14,951 bases of DNA from Candidatus Rokuibacteriota bacterium (GCA_016179165.1 JACORX010000461.1:1-14951), one strand, 5' to 3'. Positions 1-6,865 are shown, counted from the stretch's first letter. The notes: generated from the sequence alone by a model not told the origin. Translations and numbers: made by a program.

Positions 1-1205
1 CCCACCCGCCCGAGCTCGTACGGCCCCGGTGTCGCCGACACGTAGAGCGTCTGCGGCACCATGGCCGTGAACTCGTCGAAATTGAGCGGCCGGTTGTCGA
101 AAGCCGACGGCAGCCGGAAGCCGTACTCGACGAGGGCCTCCTTGCGCGAGCGGTCCCCCGGGTACATGCCGCGTATCTGCGGCACCGTCACGTGGGATTC
201 GTCGATGATGACGAGGGCGTCCTTGGGAAGGTAGTCCATCAGGGTCGGCGGGTTCTGCCCCGGCTTGCGCCCGGAGAGGTGCCGCGAGTAGTTTTCGATG
301 CCGTGGCAGTAGCCGATCTCCCGCAGCATCTCCATGTCGAAGAGCGTCCGCTGCTCGAGCCGCTGGGCCTCCAGCAGCCGGTTGCGCCCCCTGAGGAACC
401 GCAGCCGCTCGCCGAGCTCCTCCATGATGCCCGCGACCGCGCGATCGAGCTGGTCGGCCGGCGTAACGTAGTGGCTCGCCGGGTAAATCCTTGCGGTCGT
501 CGCAGAACCTGTCGTCACCCCCCGCAGCGGATCGAGGGTCGACAGCTTTTCGACCGTGTCTCCCCACAGCTCGACGCGGAGGGCCTCCGACTCCGCGGCC
601 GCCGGGAAGATCTCCACGGTGTCGCCACGGACCCGGAACGTCCCCCTGCGGAAGTCGATGTCGTTGCGCTCGTACTGGATGGCGACCAGGCCCCGGATGA
701 GCGCGTCGCGCTCGATCACCTGCTCGACCTCCAGTCCAACATTCATGCCCTGGTAGGTCTCCGGGGCGCCGATGCCGTAGATGCACGAGACCGAGGCGAC
801 CACCACCACGTCGCGCCGCTCGAAGAGCGACGTCGTCGCCGAGTGGCGCATGCGGTCGATGTCGTCGTTCACCAGCGCGTCCTTCTCGATGTATGTGTCC
901 GACTGCGGAATGTAGGCCTCCGGCTGGTAGTAGTCGTAGTAGGAGACGAAGTACTCGACAGCGCCGCCGGGGAAGAATGACTTGAACTCGCCGTAGAGCT
1001 GCGCCGCCAGCGTCTTGTTCGGAGAGATGACCAGCGCCGGCCGACCCAGCCCCGCGATGACGTTGGCGAGGGTGAAGGTCTTGCCGCTGCCCGTGATGCC
1101 GAGGAGGACGCTGTGCGGGCGTCCCTCGGCGAGGAGCTCGCTCAGGCGCTCGATCGCGCGCGGCTGGTCCCCCGCGGGCGCGAACTCCGAGGACAGCCTG
1201 AACAA
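1..1205 (-). CDS. uvrB: UvrABC excinuclease subunit B (partial, C-terminus beyond left edge)
   Basis: UvrB is the ATP-dependent damage-verification subunit of nucleotide excision repair; it takes lesions from UvrA and recruits UvrC. The reading frame is open from position 1205 to the left edge, giving 401 complete codons of a family of about 660-700 residues. Visible are the N-terminal signature EFAPAGDQP, Walker A GITGSGKT (residues 36-43), the damage-probing beta-hairpin SYYDYYQPEAYIP with tyrosines at 89, 90, 92 and 93, and Walker B IIDESH near residue 333. I chose the TTG at 1205 because it places Walker A almost where E. coli UvrB has it; an in-frame GTG at 1250 would add 15 residues and overlap the HNH gene. 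Neither start has a clear Shine-Dalgarno. It lies 5 bases after the HNH stop, so it is probably cotranscribed and translationally coupled. Family assignment is certain; the start is not. Confidence 0.95.
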   Translation of the reverse strand, partial: MFRLSSEFAPAGDQPRAIERLSELLAEGRPHSVLLGITGSGKTFTLANVIAGLGRPALVISPNKTLAAQLYGEFKSFFPGGAVEYFVSYYDYYQPEAYIPQSDTYIEKDALVNDDIDRMRHSATTSLFERRDVVVVASVSCIYGIGAPETYQGMNVGLEVEQVIERDALIRGLVAIQYERNDIDFRRGTFRVRGDTVEIFPAAAESEALRVELWGDTVEKLSTLDPLRGVTTGSATTARIYPASHYVTPADQLDRAVAGIMEELGERLRFLRGRNRLLEAQRLEQRTLFDMEMLREIGYCHGIENYSRHLSGRKPGQNPPTLMDYLPKDALVIIDESHVTVPQIRGMYPGDRSRKEALVEYGFRLPSAFDNRPLNFDEFTAMVPQTLYVSATPGPYELGRV

Positions 1206-1210
1206 CGCGC

Positions 1211-1741
1211 TCAGGGGGACGACGGAACCGCGACGAGGTACTTCCGCCACGAGTCGAGGAAGCTCGTGGCGTGGGGGTGCCGCATGAGGTGCACCGAGAA
1301 CAGGAACTGCGGGTGCACCGGCTCGCGGATGAGCCGCAGGCGGGCCTCCTCCACCGTCCGGTTTCCCTTGAAGAGATTGCACCGAAGGCAGGCCGCGACG
1401 ACGTTGGTCCACGTGGTCTGGCCGCCCCGCGAGCGCGGCATGACGTGGTCAACGGTCAGCTTCTCACCGCGCCGGCTGCAGTACTGGCAGGTGTAGCCGT
1501 CGCGGCGGAGGATGTTCTTCTTGTTGAACGCGACCCGCTCGAGGAAGGGCTTGCGGATGTAGGCAGCCAGCCGGATGACGGCGGGCAGCGGGAAGACGCG
1601 CGAGGGCGAGCGAATCACGCGCGGCGACGACTCCACACTTTCGGCCTTTCCGGCGAGCAGAAGCGTGACCGCACGTCTGGCGTTGGTGAAATGCAGCGGC
1701 TCGTACGTATAGTTGAGCACCAAGACCGCTATTTCATCCAT
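1211..1741 (-). CDS. HNH endonuclease family protein
   Basis: A 176-residue protein of the McrA-like HNH family. The HNH core is at residues 81-128: a first zinc pair CQYC (85-88), the catalytic TVDHV (His99), RSRGG, then a second pair in ACLRCN (Cys118, Cys121, Asn122). The N-terminal half (VLVLNYTYEPL, then RRAVTLLLAGKAE) is the typical extension of a widespread stand-alone bacterial HNH group whose physiological role is poorly known. Fold and metal site are clear; the biological target is not. The ATG at 1741 lies only 12 bases beyond a good -10 box, so the message is probably nearly leaderless, and no Shine-Dalgarno is seen. The next gene, uvrB, starts 5 bases after its stop, which suggests a DNA-processing pair. 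It shows no sign of being part of a mobile element. Confidence 0.88.
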   Translation of the reverse strand: MDEIAVLVLNYTYEPLHFTNARRAVTLLLAGKAESVESSPRVIRSPSRVFPLPAVIRLAAYIRKPFLERVAFNKKNILRRDGYTCQYCSRRGEKLTVDHVMPRSRGGQTTWTNVVAACLRCNLFKGNRTVEEARLRLIREPVHPQFLFSVHLMRHPHATSFLDSWRKYLVAVPSSP

Positions 1742-1753
1742 GTCGGTTGGTCA

Positions 1754-1782
1754 AGAATAGTCAGCGGGCCGCGGCCTGTCAA
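1754..1782 (-). promoter_or_regulatory. Sigma70-type promoter for HNH-uvrB
   Basis: Reading the minus strand, TTGACA (1782-1777) is a perfect -35 box, followed by a 17-base spacer and the -10 box TATTCT (1759-1754, 4 of 6 matches). The expected transcript start, near 1747, is about 6 bases before the HNH ATG, which implies an almost leaderless mRNA. The spacer contains the palindrome GGCCGCGGCC. Confidence 0.6.
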
Positions 1783-1792
1783 CTCCCGGCGC

Positions 1793-2269
1793 TCAGACGA
1801 GCGCCCGCCAGAACGTCGGCGCGAAGCCCGTCACCAGCAGAAATGCGGATACGAACCAGCGCCAGTCCCACAGGAGGAGCGCCAGAAGGACGCAGAGCGT
1901 GACGAAGCAGAGCCCGTAGAAACGGATCTCGCGGCGGTCGATCCAGCCGCCCCTGCCCACCAGCATGGGCGCCTTACCGGCCAGGTAGATAGGCGAGTAG
2001 AGAAGGAAGAAGGCCACGAGCAGACCGGAGAAGACCATCACCCCGCTCACCGCGCCCAAGACCGCCCAGGCAACCCACGCCAGCGGCGATGTCACGCTCT
2101 CGACGAAGACGCGCGGCAGGTACTGGGGCATGTGAAAGACCACGAGCAGCGCCGCGGCGAAGAACGGCAGGACCAGCTCGAGCCAGGCCCACCTGACGGA
2201 CCGCGCACCCCAGTTCGTCGACACCTTCGTCGGATCGGTGATCCTCCACTGCCTCGATCGCTTCGCCAT
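1793..2269 (-). CDS. Small multi-spanning membrane protein of unknown function
   Basis: A 158-residue protein that I do not recognise. It has a basic, soluble N-terminus (residues 1-28), then hydrophobic stretches at about 29-46, 62-96 (long enough for one extended or two short helices), 115-134 and 137-153, so four or five membrane passes in the inner membrane. The loop around 97-114 (KAPMLVGRGGWIDRRE) is charged and probably cytoplasmic. No catalytic or metal motif is visible. A good Shine-Dalgarno (GAGGGGA) lies just before the ATG and overlaps the stop codon of the Ppx/GppA remnant upstream, so the gene may once have been translationally coupled to it. It ends 51 bases before the HNH gene, which has its own promoter in that gap. 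Codon use and hydrophobic pattern support a real gene. Confidence 0.7.
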   Translation of the reverse strand: MAKRSRQWRITDPTKVSTNWGARSVRWAWLELVLPFFAAALLVVFHMPQYLPRVFVESVTSPLAWVAWAVLGAVSGVMVFSGLLVAFFLLYSPIYLAGKAPMLVGRGGWIDRREIRFYGLCFVTLCVLLALLLWDWRWFVSAFLLVTGFAPTFWRALV

Positions 2270-2271
2270 GT

Positions 2272-2278
2272 CCCCTCT
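2272..2278 (-). promoter_or_regulatory. Ribosome binding site of the small membrane protein
   Basis: GAGGGGA ends two bases before the ATG at 2269. It shares bases with the TGA stop (2280-2278) of the preceding remnant, an arrangement typical of translational coupling. It supports the chosen start. Confidence 0.55.
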
Positions 2279-2445
2279 CAGCGCGACGCCAGTATCTCAC
2301 ACAGGATGCCCTCGGCTGCCTGTCCCTCCACGAGGCGCCTCACGCGCTGCTCCTCGTGGCGCCCCCGCCACTCACCCCGGGAGGCCTCCACAACGAGCAG
2401 GCGGACGGTGTTGGCGCCGAGGTCGATGGCAGCCGGCCGCCTTAC
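2278..2445 (-). pseudogene. Remnant of a Ppx/GppA exopolyphosphatase N-terminus
   Basis: The 55-residue stretch begins with AAIDLGANTVRLLVVE, the phosphate-1 signature of the Ppx/GppA branch of the ASKHA ATPase fold, and continues to RRLVEGQAAEGIL, which resembles the family's RLGEG..ATGRL segment. It then stops at TGA (2280-2278). Full-length members have roughly 300-520 residues, so most of the protein is missing. No ATG, GTG or TTG start precedes the signature in this frame; the nearest in-frame start is about 210 bases upstream, inside the kinase gene. The first recognisable codon is only about 12 bases after the kinase stop. I infer a truncated, decayed gene. The alternative is a frameshift or assembly fault, but the following membrane protein shows no Ppx sequence. 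Confidence 0.5.
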
Positions 2446-2456
2446 TCCGGGGCGCG

Positions 2457-4808
2457 CTATACGATTGGTCGCAGGCGCAGGGCGTCGCCGAGCACAGACA
2501 GGACGCGCTCGAGGCGGAACGGCTTGACCAGCATGAGGTCCACGCCGCTGTCGCGCAGGTGCTCGGGGTCGAGGAGATGTCCCCACCCGGTGATGAGCAC
2601 CACCGGCGTCTCCGGACTCATGCGCTTGACCGAGCGCGCCACATCCAGCCCCGAGCACTCGGGCAGCGAGAGATCGGTCAGGACCACGTCGAAGACCCCA
2701 CCCTGGAAGCGCGCCAGGCCCGTAAGCCCGTCGGTCGCCGATTCGACCCTGTGGCCGGCGCCGGTCAGAGCCTCCACAAGCATGGTGCGGATAGGCTCTT
2801 CGTCTTCGAGCACGAGGATGGAGGCGGTTGCTGCGGCGCGAATCTCCTTCTCGCGCGGGTCATCCATCACGGGCATCTCGGGCATGCGCGACTCCTCGGC
2901 GTGGCCGGGGGCCGCCGGAAACCAGAGCGTCACCCTCGTGCCCCCTCCGTGCCCGCTCCTCACCCGGACGCTGCCGCGGTGCCGGTTGACGACCCCGTGC
3001 ACGACGGACAATCCGAGCCCGGTTCGGTGCGGGGCGCGCGTGGTGAAGAAGGGATCGAAGATGCGGCGACGGACGTCGTCGGCCATTCCCTCGCCTCCAT
3101 CCGACACGCGGAGCTCCGCGCCGGCGTCGACCCGCCGAAGAGTCAGGCCCAGGCGCCCGCCGCGCGGCATGGCGTCCACGGCGTTTTGAATCAGGTGCAT
3201 CACCGCCTCGCGCAGGGCGACCGCCTGGCCCTCAACGGGCGGGACCCGGTCGAGGTCGGTCACCAGCTCGATCGGTGCCCCGCGGGCCTCGGCCTCGTCC
3301 TTCCAGAGCGCGCGCGTCAGCGTGACGGCGTCCTGCACCACCGCGGCCAAGTCCACCGGAGCCGTGCCGTCGTCCATGCTCGTCGCCGCGAAGCCCTGGA
3401 TCCGTCGCACGATGTCCGCCGCCCGCCACGCCGCTTCCTCGACCGCGGCGAGCCCCTCGCGCAAGGGACCCTCGGGGGCGCGCGTCAGCATGAGCTGCGT
3501 TTTCCCCAGCACGATGGCGAGGAGGTCGTTGAACTCGTTGGCGATGCCGCCCGCCATGGCGCCGACGGCGCGGGCTTTCTCCGTCTGGACGAGCTGGTCC
3601 TGGGCCGACACCATCCCCTCGAAGGCGGTCCTGACCTCGCCGTAGAGCCGGTCGTTCTCCATCCCCAGCGCGAGGAGCGAGGCCAGCACCCGGACGGTGG
3701 CCACCTCTTCCTGCGTGAACTCGCGCGCCTCCGGATCCGCGAGGTAGAGCGCGCCCACGGTCTGGTGCCGCAGTCGAACGGGAACCACGAGACAGGCTCG
3801 CAGGCCCGCCTCGCGGAGCACATCGTCCTCGCACCCCTCGCGGCTCTGGATATCGCGGCACACCACGGGGAGGTGTGTGGCGAACACTTCCCCGGTCAGC
3901 CCGTACCGGGTGTCGGCGCGCCAAGAGCTGACAGCCCCGGCCGGCAGTCCCGAGGTCGCGACAAGCGACAGGCCCGCCGACCCGGCCGGTACGCCCAACG
4001 CGGCGACGCGCACGCCCGCCAGGCGGCACGCCACCTCACAAGCCCGCGAGAACATTTCCTCTATCTCCTGGCCCACGAGCACGTGGCCAAAGAAGACCTC
4101 GAGCTCGCGGAGCCGGCTGATGTGGCCCCCCGCGGTCTCGACGAGCTGTCGGTGGGCCAGGGCCGTGCCGACGCGGTCGGCGATCACGACCAGCAGCACC
4201 ACCTCCTGCTCGGAGAAGGTCGGGCGCGGCGCGCGCCGGCCGGCGTAGAGGACCCCAGCCGCGTGCCCGGCGGCGCGGATCGGCACGGCCACGGCGTCGC
4301 ACACGGGGAAGAGCGCAAGGAACGGGTCCGCGGCGACGCCCCCGGCGCCGATCGAGGATCGCAGAATCCGCCCGTCCTGGAAGGCCCGGCCGACGAGTCC
4401 GTCTCCCGCTTTGATGGAGATGGCCGCGAGATCGTCGCCCCGAAACCCCCGCGCGGCCCGGGCCAGGAGGCGAGAGCCCTCGGGTTCCCAGACGAAGAGC
4501 ATGGCCCGGTCGGCGGACAGCACCCGCGCAACCCGGTCCATGGCGAGCAAGAAAACCTGGGCGGGCTCGAGCCCCGCCGACGGGATGGCGAGGATCTCCA
4601 GGCCGACCGAGAGCGCGTCGCGGTCATTGGGAGTATCGGCGGGCGGGCTCTCGGCGGGCGTGATGCGCAGCGCGGACGGTGAACCGCCGGGCACCGCCTC
4701 CAGTCGCTGGAGGCGATCGGCGAGCCAGTCGAGGCTCTGGCGGATCTCGCCCAACGAGTCCCGCAGGACCTCCGCGCCCGAATCCGGAGACGGCCGCTCG
4801 TCGCTCAT
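2457..4808 (-). CDS. GAF-GAF hybrid sensor histidine kinase/response regulator with altered H-box
   Basis: A 783-residue protein from the ATG at 4808; a TTG two codons upstream is an alternative start. Order of domains: short N-terminal coiled region (about 1-45), GAF1 (about 65-220), GAF2 (about 235-395), a dimerisation helix with H-box (about 415-480), HATPase_c (about 530-635) and a C-terminal receiver domain (about 663-783). There is no membrane helix or signal peptide, so it is a cytoplasmic sensor of a small molecule or redox cue. The ATP site looks intact: N-box Asn542, G1 DGGEGM (570-575), G2 GLGL (597-600). The receiver has an acidic cluster EDEE, phosphoacceptor Asp712 (VVLTD), Thr740 and Lys762. 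The oddity is the H-box, GGIANEFNDLL, with Asn424 where NtrB-like kinases carry His; AAC is one base from CAC. Autophosphorylation is therefore doubtful. It lies 81 bases downstream of the cytochrome gene. Confidence 0.9.
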   Translation of the reverse strand: MSDERPSPDSGAEVLRDSLGEIRQSLDWLADRLQRLEAVPGGSPSALRITPAESPPADTPNDRDALSVGLEILAIPSAGLEPAQVFLLAMDRVARVLSADRAMLFVWEPEGSRLLARAARGFRGDDLAAISIKAGDGLVGRAFQDGRILRSSIGAGGVAADPFLALFPVCDAVAVPIRAAGHAAGVLYAGRRAPRPTFSEQEVVLLVVIADRVGTALAHRQLVETAGGHISRLRELEVFFGHVLVGQEIEEMFSRACEVACRLAGVRVAALGVPAGSAGLSLVATSGLPAGAVSSWRADTRYGLTGEVFATHLPVVCRDIQSREGCEDDVLREAGLRACLVVPVRLRHQTVGALYLADPEAREFTQEEVATVRVLASLLALGMENDRLYGEVRTAFEGMVSAQDQLVQTEKARAVGAMAGGIANEFNDLLAIVLGKTQLMLTRAPEGPLREGLAAVEEAAWRAADIVRRIQGFAATSMDDGTAPVDLAAVVQDAVTLTRALWKDEAEARGAPIELVTDLDRVPPVEGQAVALREAVMHLIQNAVDAMPRGGRLGLTLRRVDAGAELRVSDGGEGMADDVRRRIFDPFFTTRAPHRTGLGLSVVHGVVNRHRGSVRVRSGHGGGTRVTLWFPAAPGHAEESRMPEMPVMDDPREKEIRAAATASILVLEDEEPIRTMLVEALTGAGHRVESATDGLTGLARFQGGVFDVVLTDLSLPECSGLDVARSVKRMSPETPVVLITGWGHLLDPEHLRDSGVDLMLVKPFRLERVLSVLGDALRLRPIV

Positions 4809-4841
4809 GGGCAACCCGGCCAGATATTACTGCTACGCGAC

Positions 4842-4856
4842 GTGCGCGGGGCGCAC
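4842..4856 (-). terminator. GC-rich hairpin between cytochrome and kinase genes
   Basis: A perfect 6-bp inverted repeat GTGCGC/GCGCAC with a 3-base loop lies 33 bases after the cytochrome stop. No T-run follows on the minus strand, so it is at best a weak terminator or an mRNA-stabilising structure that separates the two genes' expression. Confidence 0.28.
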
Positions 4857-4889
4857 AAACTTCTGAAGCGCCGGGCCCAACCAGGAGCG

Positions 4890-5306
4890 CTACTTGCCCG
4901 CGAGCGAGCGGATGTAGTTAACCAGGGCCCAGCGGTCGTTCTCCGGCAGGAACTTCCAGGGAGGCATGGCGCCTCGACCGTTGCTGAGCTTCCAGAAGAT
5001 CTCCCCGTCCGACTCGGCCTGGACCTTCTTCGACGTCCAGTCTGCGGGCTTGGGATTGATCGCCGCCGCCGCCGCCCCATCGCCCTTGCCCTTGGCGCCG
5101 TGGCAGGACACGCAGTTGACATCGGCCACCTTCTTGCCCTGCGCGACGCTCGCCGCGTTTGCAGGAAGCGGGTTCTTCTTCGCCTTCTCCGCCGCCGGTG
5201 CCTCCCACGCCCCCTGCGCCCGCACAGGAGCCGAGGGGCCGAGAGCCACGACCACGCCTGTCGCGAACGCCGCTACCGCTGCCGTCTGTTTCAACGCCTT
5301 GCGCAT
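4890..5306 (-). CDS. Periplasmic monohaem c-type cytochrome
   Basis: A 138-residue protein with a Sec signal peptide (basic MRKALK, hydrophobic core 8-22, likely cleavage after VRA at residue 30), so the mature protein is about 108 residues in the periplasm. One haem c attachment motif CVSCH is at 65-69, where Cys65 and Cys68 bind the haem and His69 is the proximal ligand. Met114 in GAMPPW is the probable sixth ligand. The spacing and the NDRWALVNYIRSL C-terminal helix are typical of class I cytochrome c electron carriers (cytochrome CBB3/C-like). The start is supported by GGAGGA six bases before the ATG. A divergent FAD reductase gene lies 212 bases away. The redox partner cannot be told from sequence. 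Confidence 0.92.
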   Translation of the reverse strand: MRKALKQTAAVAAFATGVVVALGPSAPVRAQGAWEAPAAEKAKKNPLPANAASVAQGKKVADVNCVSCHGAKGKGDGAAAAAINPKPADWTSKKVQAESDGEIFWKLSNGRGAMPPWKFLPENDRWALVNYIRSLAGK

Positions 5307-5312
5307 TGCCTG

Positions 5313-5318
5313 TCCTCC
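5313..5318 (-). promoter_or_regulatory. Ribosome binding site of the cytochrome c gene
   Basis: GGAGGA lies six bases before the ATG at 5306, a near-perfect Shine-Dalgarno that fixes the start. Confidence 0.7.
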
Positions 5319-5322
5319 AGGG

Positions 5323-5388
5323 CCTTCGATTGTTGGTAAGACCTTCGGTTGTTGGCAAGACTTCCGGTGGTGAGCAAGCCCTCGGTGG
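5323..5388. repeat. Degenerate 19-bp tandem repeats upstream of the cytochrome gene
   Basis: Plus-strand units are ccttcgattgttggtaaga (5323-5341), ccttcggttgttggcaaga (5342-5360; 17 of 19 identical), a diverged third unit cttccggtggtgagcaag (5361-5378) and a partial fourth ccctcggtgg (5379-5388). They sit directly upstream of the cytochrome Shine-Dalgarno, inside its 5' leader or promoter. They could be tandem operator sites or simple slippage products. Confidence 0.7.
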
Positions 5389-5439
5389 CCCGCCGCCCCG
5401 TCCGAGCATTAGTGAGAAGATTCACAAATCCCCTTCTCG

Positions 5440-5467
5440 AATATCATCACGGCCCTATGACGGTCAA
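5440..5467 (-). promoter_or_regulatory. Candidate promoter for the cytochrome gene
   Basis: On the minus strand TTGACC (5467-5462) is followed after 16 bases by GATATT (5445-5440, 4 of 6 matches to the -10 consensus). Transcription from here would give a leader of about 125 bases containing the tandem repeats. No equally good promoter was found for the plus-strand reductase. Confidence 0.3.
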
Positions 5468-5518
5468 GACAAATGACTCATTCACTGCGAATCGGGCTTT
5501 GTGCTATCTTCCGGCACC

Positions 5519-5920
5519 ATGGTGGACGAGCCCGGACACGTGGTCGCTGTCGTGGGCGCCGGCCCCGCGGGGCTCTTCGCGACTCGGGCGCTGGCCGCCG
5601 CGGGCTGCCGCGTCCTCCTACTGAATCGCGACATCAAGCCCGGCGGGCTCGCCGAGTACGGCATCTTCCTCGACAAGTACAAGATGAAGGGCGGGCTCAG
5701 GCGCCAGTTTCAGAAGTTCTTGTCCGACCCGCGGGTCACGTACCTGGGCCATGTCCCCGTCGGACCCGACGGGCCGCTCACCGTCACGCAGCTGCAAACC
5801 TTCGGCTTCGACGCGCTGGTCTTCGCCATCGGCGCCCAGGGCACCAAGTACCTCGGCGTCGAGGGCGAGCGGCTGCCGGGCGTCTATCACGCCAAGGATC
5901 TCGTCTACCACTACAATTGA
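5519..5920 (+). CDS. FprA-like FAD/NADP-dependent oxidoreductase, N-terminal FAD part (cut by in-frame TGA)
   Basis: A 133-residue fragment with the FAD-binding Rossmann signature VVGAGPAG (residues 11-18), then LLLNRDIKPGGLAEYGI and a second FAD-domain strand LVFAIGAQGTKYLGVEGE. It ends with GVYHAKDLVYHYN, the segment that in ferredoxin-NADP reductases of the FprA/adrenodoxin-reductase type leads into the NADP domain. Here a TGA (5918-5920) follows. The downstream piece at 5951 is in the same frame, and the ten codons between read LPPFAEREFP, so both pieces belong to one ancestral protein of about 448 residues. I chose the ATG at 5519; a GTG at 5501 is possible, and neither has a good Shine-Dalgarno. 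Such enzymes pass electrons between NADPH and ferredoxin. Gene inactivation, sequencing error, readthrough or a split enzyme are all possible. Confidence 0.8.
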   Translation: MVDEPGHVVAVVGAGPAGLFATRALAAAGCRVLLLNRDIKPGGLAEYGIFLDKYKMKGGLRRQFQKFLSDPRVTYLGHVPVGPDGPLTVTQLQTFGFDALVFAIGAQGTKYLGVEGERLPGVYHAKDLVYHYN

Positions 5921-5944
5921 CTCCCGCCCTTCGCCGAACGGGAG
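5921..5944 (+). other. Hairpin directly after the in-frame TGA
   Basis: CTCCCG (5921-5926) pairs perfectly with CGGGAG (5939-5944). The 12-base loop contains a further TTC/GAA pairing. The structure begins at the base after the TGA, and its 3' arm carries the GGGAG that serves as Shine-Dalgarno for the ATG at 5951. It could modulate reinitiation or readthrough; its arms also encode protein sequence, so it may be coincidental. Confidence 0.4.
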
Positions 5945-5950
5945 TTCCCC

Positions 5951-6865
5951 ATGGGACGCAGGGTTGCGATCGTCGGCGTGGGCAACGTGATGGTCGACGT
6001 CGCCAACTACTGCGCCCACTACTGCGACTGTGACGAGATCGTGGCGATCGCGCGGCGGGGGCCCTTCGAGAAGGCGTACGAGGACAAGGAGTTCGAAGAT
6101 ATCGAAGACGCCTTCGACCTCCCACTCTACCGGCGGGAGATCGAGCGCATCCGCCCGCGCCTCGAAGCCGCAGGCCAGAACCCTGACGACCTCCTGAAGG
6201 CCCTTGCCGGCAAGCCCGAGCCCGCCGAACCAACGAGGGCGCGGCTGCGGTTTCGCTTTCTTGCCTCGCCGAAACGCGTCGTCGCGGACGGCGGGGCCGA
6301 GGGTGGTCGCGTCGTCGCTCTCGAGGTCGAGGAAACGCGGCTCGAGCGCAAGGGCGAGCGCATCAACGCCGTCGGCACCGGCGAAGTCTCGCGCATCACC
6401 TGCGACACGGTGGTCTTCGCCGTTGGCGACCGAGTGGACGAGCGGTTCGGGCTGCCCTACAAGAACGGCCACTACGTCACCGCCCCCGGTGTCGAAAAGG
6501 ATCCCTCGGCGGCATACCAGGTCTGGGATCCCGAGCAAGGGCAGCCGCTCGCGGGGATCTTCGTCGTCGGATGGGCCCGGCGGGCCAGCGACGGCGTCGT
6601 CGGCCGAGCCAAGCTCGACGCGGAGACGGGCATCAAGCACGCCCTCTCCTGGCTCCAGGCCCGGCCCAAGCGGCCCGCTGCCGAAGCCCTGCGCGTGCTG
6701 GACGCGGTCAGCGCCGCGCTGCAGAAGGCCGGCGCTTCGCCCGTGACCTACGCGGACGTCTTGCTGATTGAAGCCGAAGAGCGCGCCCGCGCCGTCGAAG
6801 CCCGCGTCGAAGAGCTCAAGTTCAAGAGCGACGGCGAGATGCTCGCCCTGCTCCGCCGCTCCTAG
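5951..6865 (+). CDS. FprA-like oxidoreductase, NADP-binding and C-terminal part
   Basis: A 304-residue continuation, in the same frame as the upstream fragment. It opens with the pyridine-nucleotide Rossmann motif VAIVGVGNVMVD (residues 5-16), continues through a charged region with EEIERIRP-like helices, and reaches the closing FAD-contact region VVGWARRASDGVVGRAKLDA (about residues 204-223), which matches the GW.(K/R)RGP.G(V/I)IG element of the FprA family. A helical C-terminal tail of about 70 residues follows. It has its own start: GGGAG six bases before the ATG, so a separate polypeptide could be made by reinitiation. Alone it lacks the FAD dinucleotide-binding motif and should be inactive unless it assembles with the N-terminal piece. 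The TAG stop shares the palindrome CTAG with the convergent permease stop. Confidence 0.8.
   Translation: MGRRVAIVGVGNVMVDVANYCAHYCDCDEIVAIARRGPFEKAYEDKEFEDIEDAFDLPLYRREIERIRPRLEAAGQNPDDLLKALAGKPEPAEPTRARLRFRFLASPKRVVADGGAEGGRVVALEVEETRLERKGERINAVGTGEVSRITCDTVVFAVGDRVDERFGLPYKNGHYVTAPGVEKDPSAAYQVWDPEQGQPLAGIFVVGWARRASDGVVGRAKLDAETGIKHALSWLQARPKRPAAEALRVLDAVSAALQKAGASPVTYADVLLIEAEERARAVEARVEELKFKSDGEMLALLRRS

Noticed and set aside
2238..4682. Plus-strand open frame of 814 codons
   Set aside because: It is the antisense shadow of the hybrid kinase, with low-complexity Arg/His/Gly/Asp composition and no recognisable motif.
5421..5448. Plus-strand promoter TTCACA...TATCAT for the reductase
   Set aside because: The spacer is only about 15 bases and the match modest; too weak to list.
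5918..5944. Selenocysteine UGA with SECIS hairpin
   Set aside because: The hairpin is placed suggestively, but the position after YN in FprA-like enzymes is not a known catalytic cysteine, no Sel gene is visible, and TGA is a normal stop elsewhere in the window. Kept only as a test in the finding.
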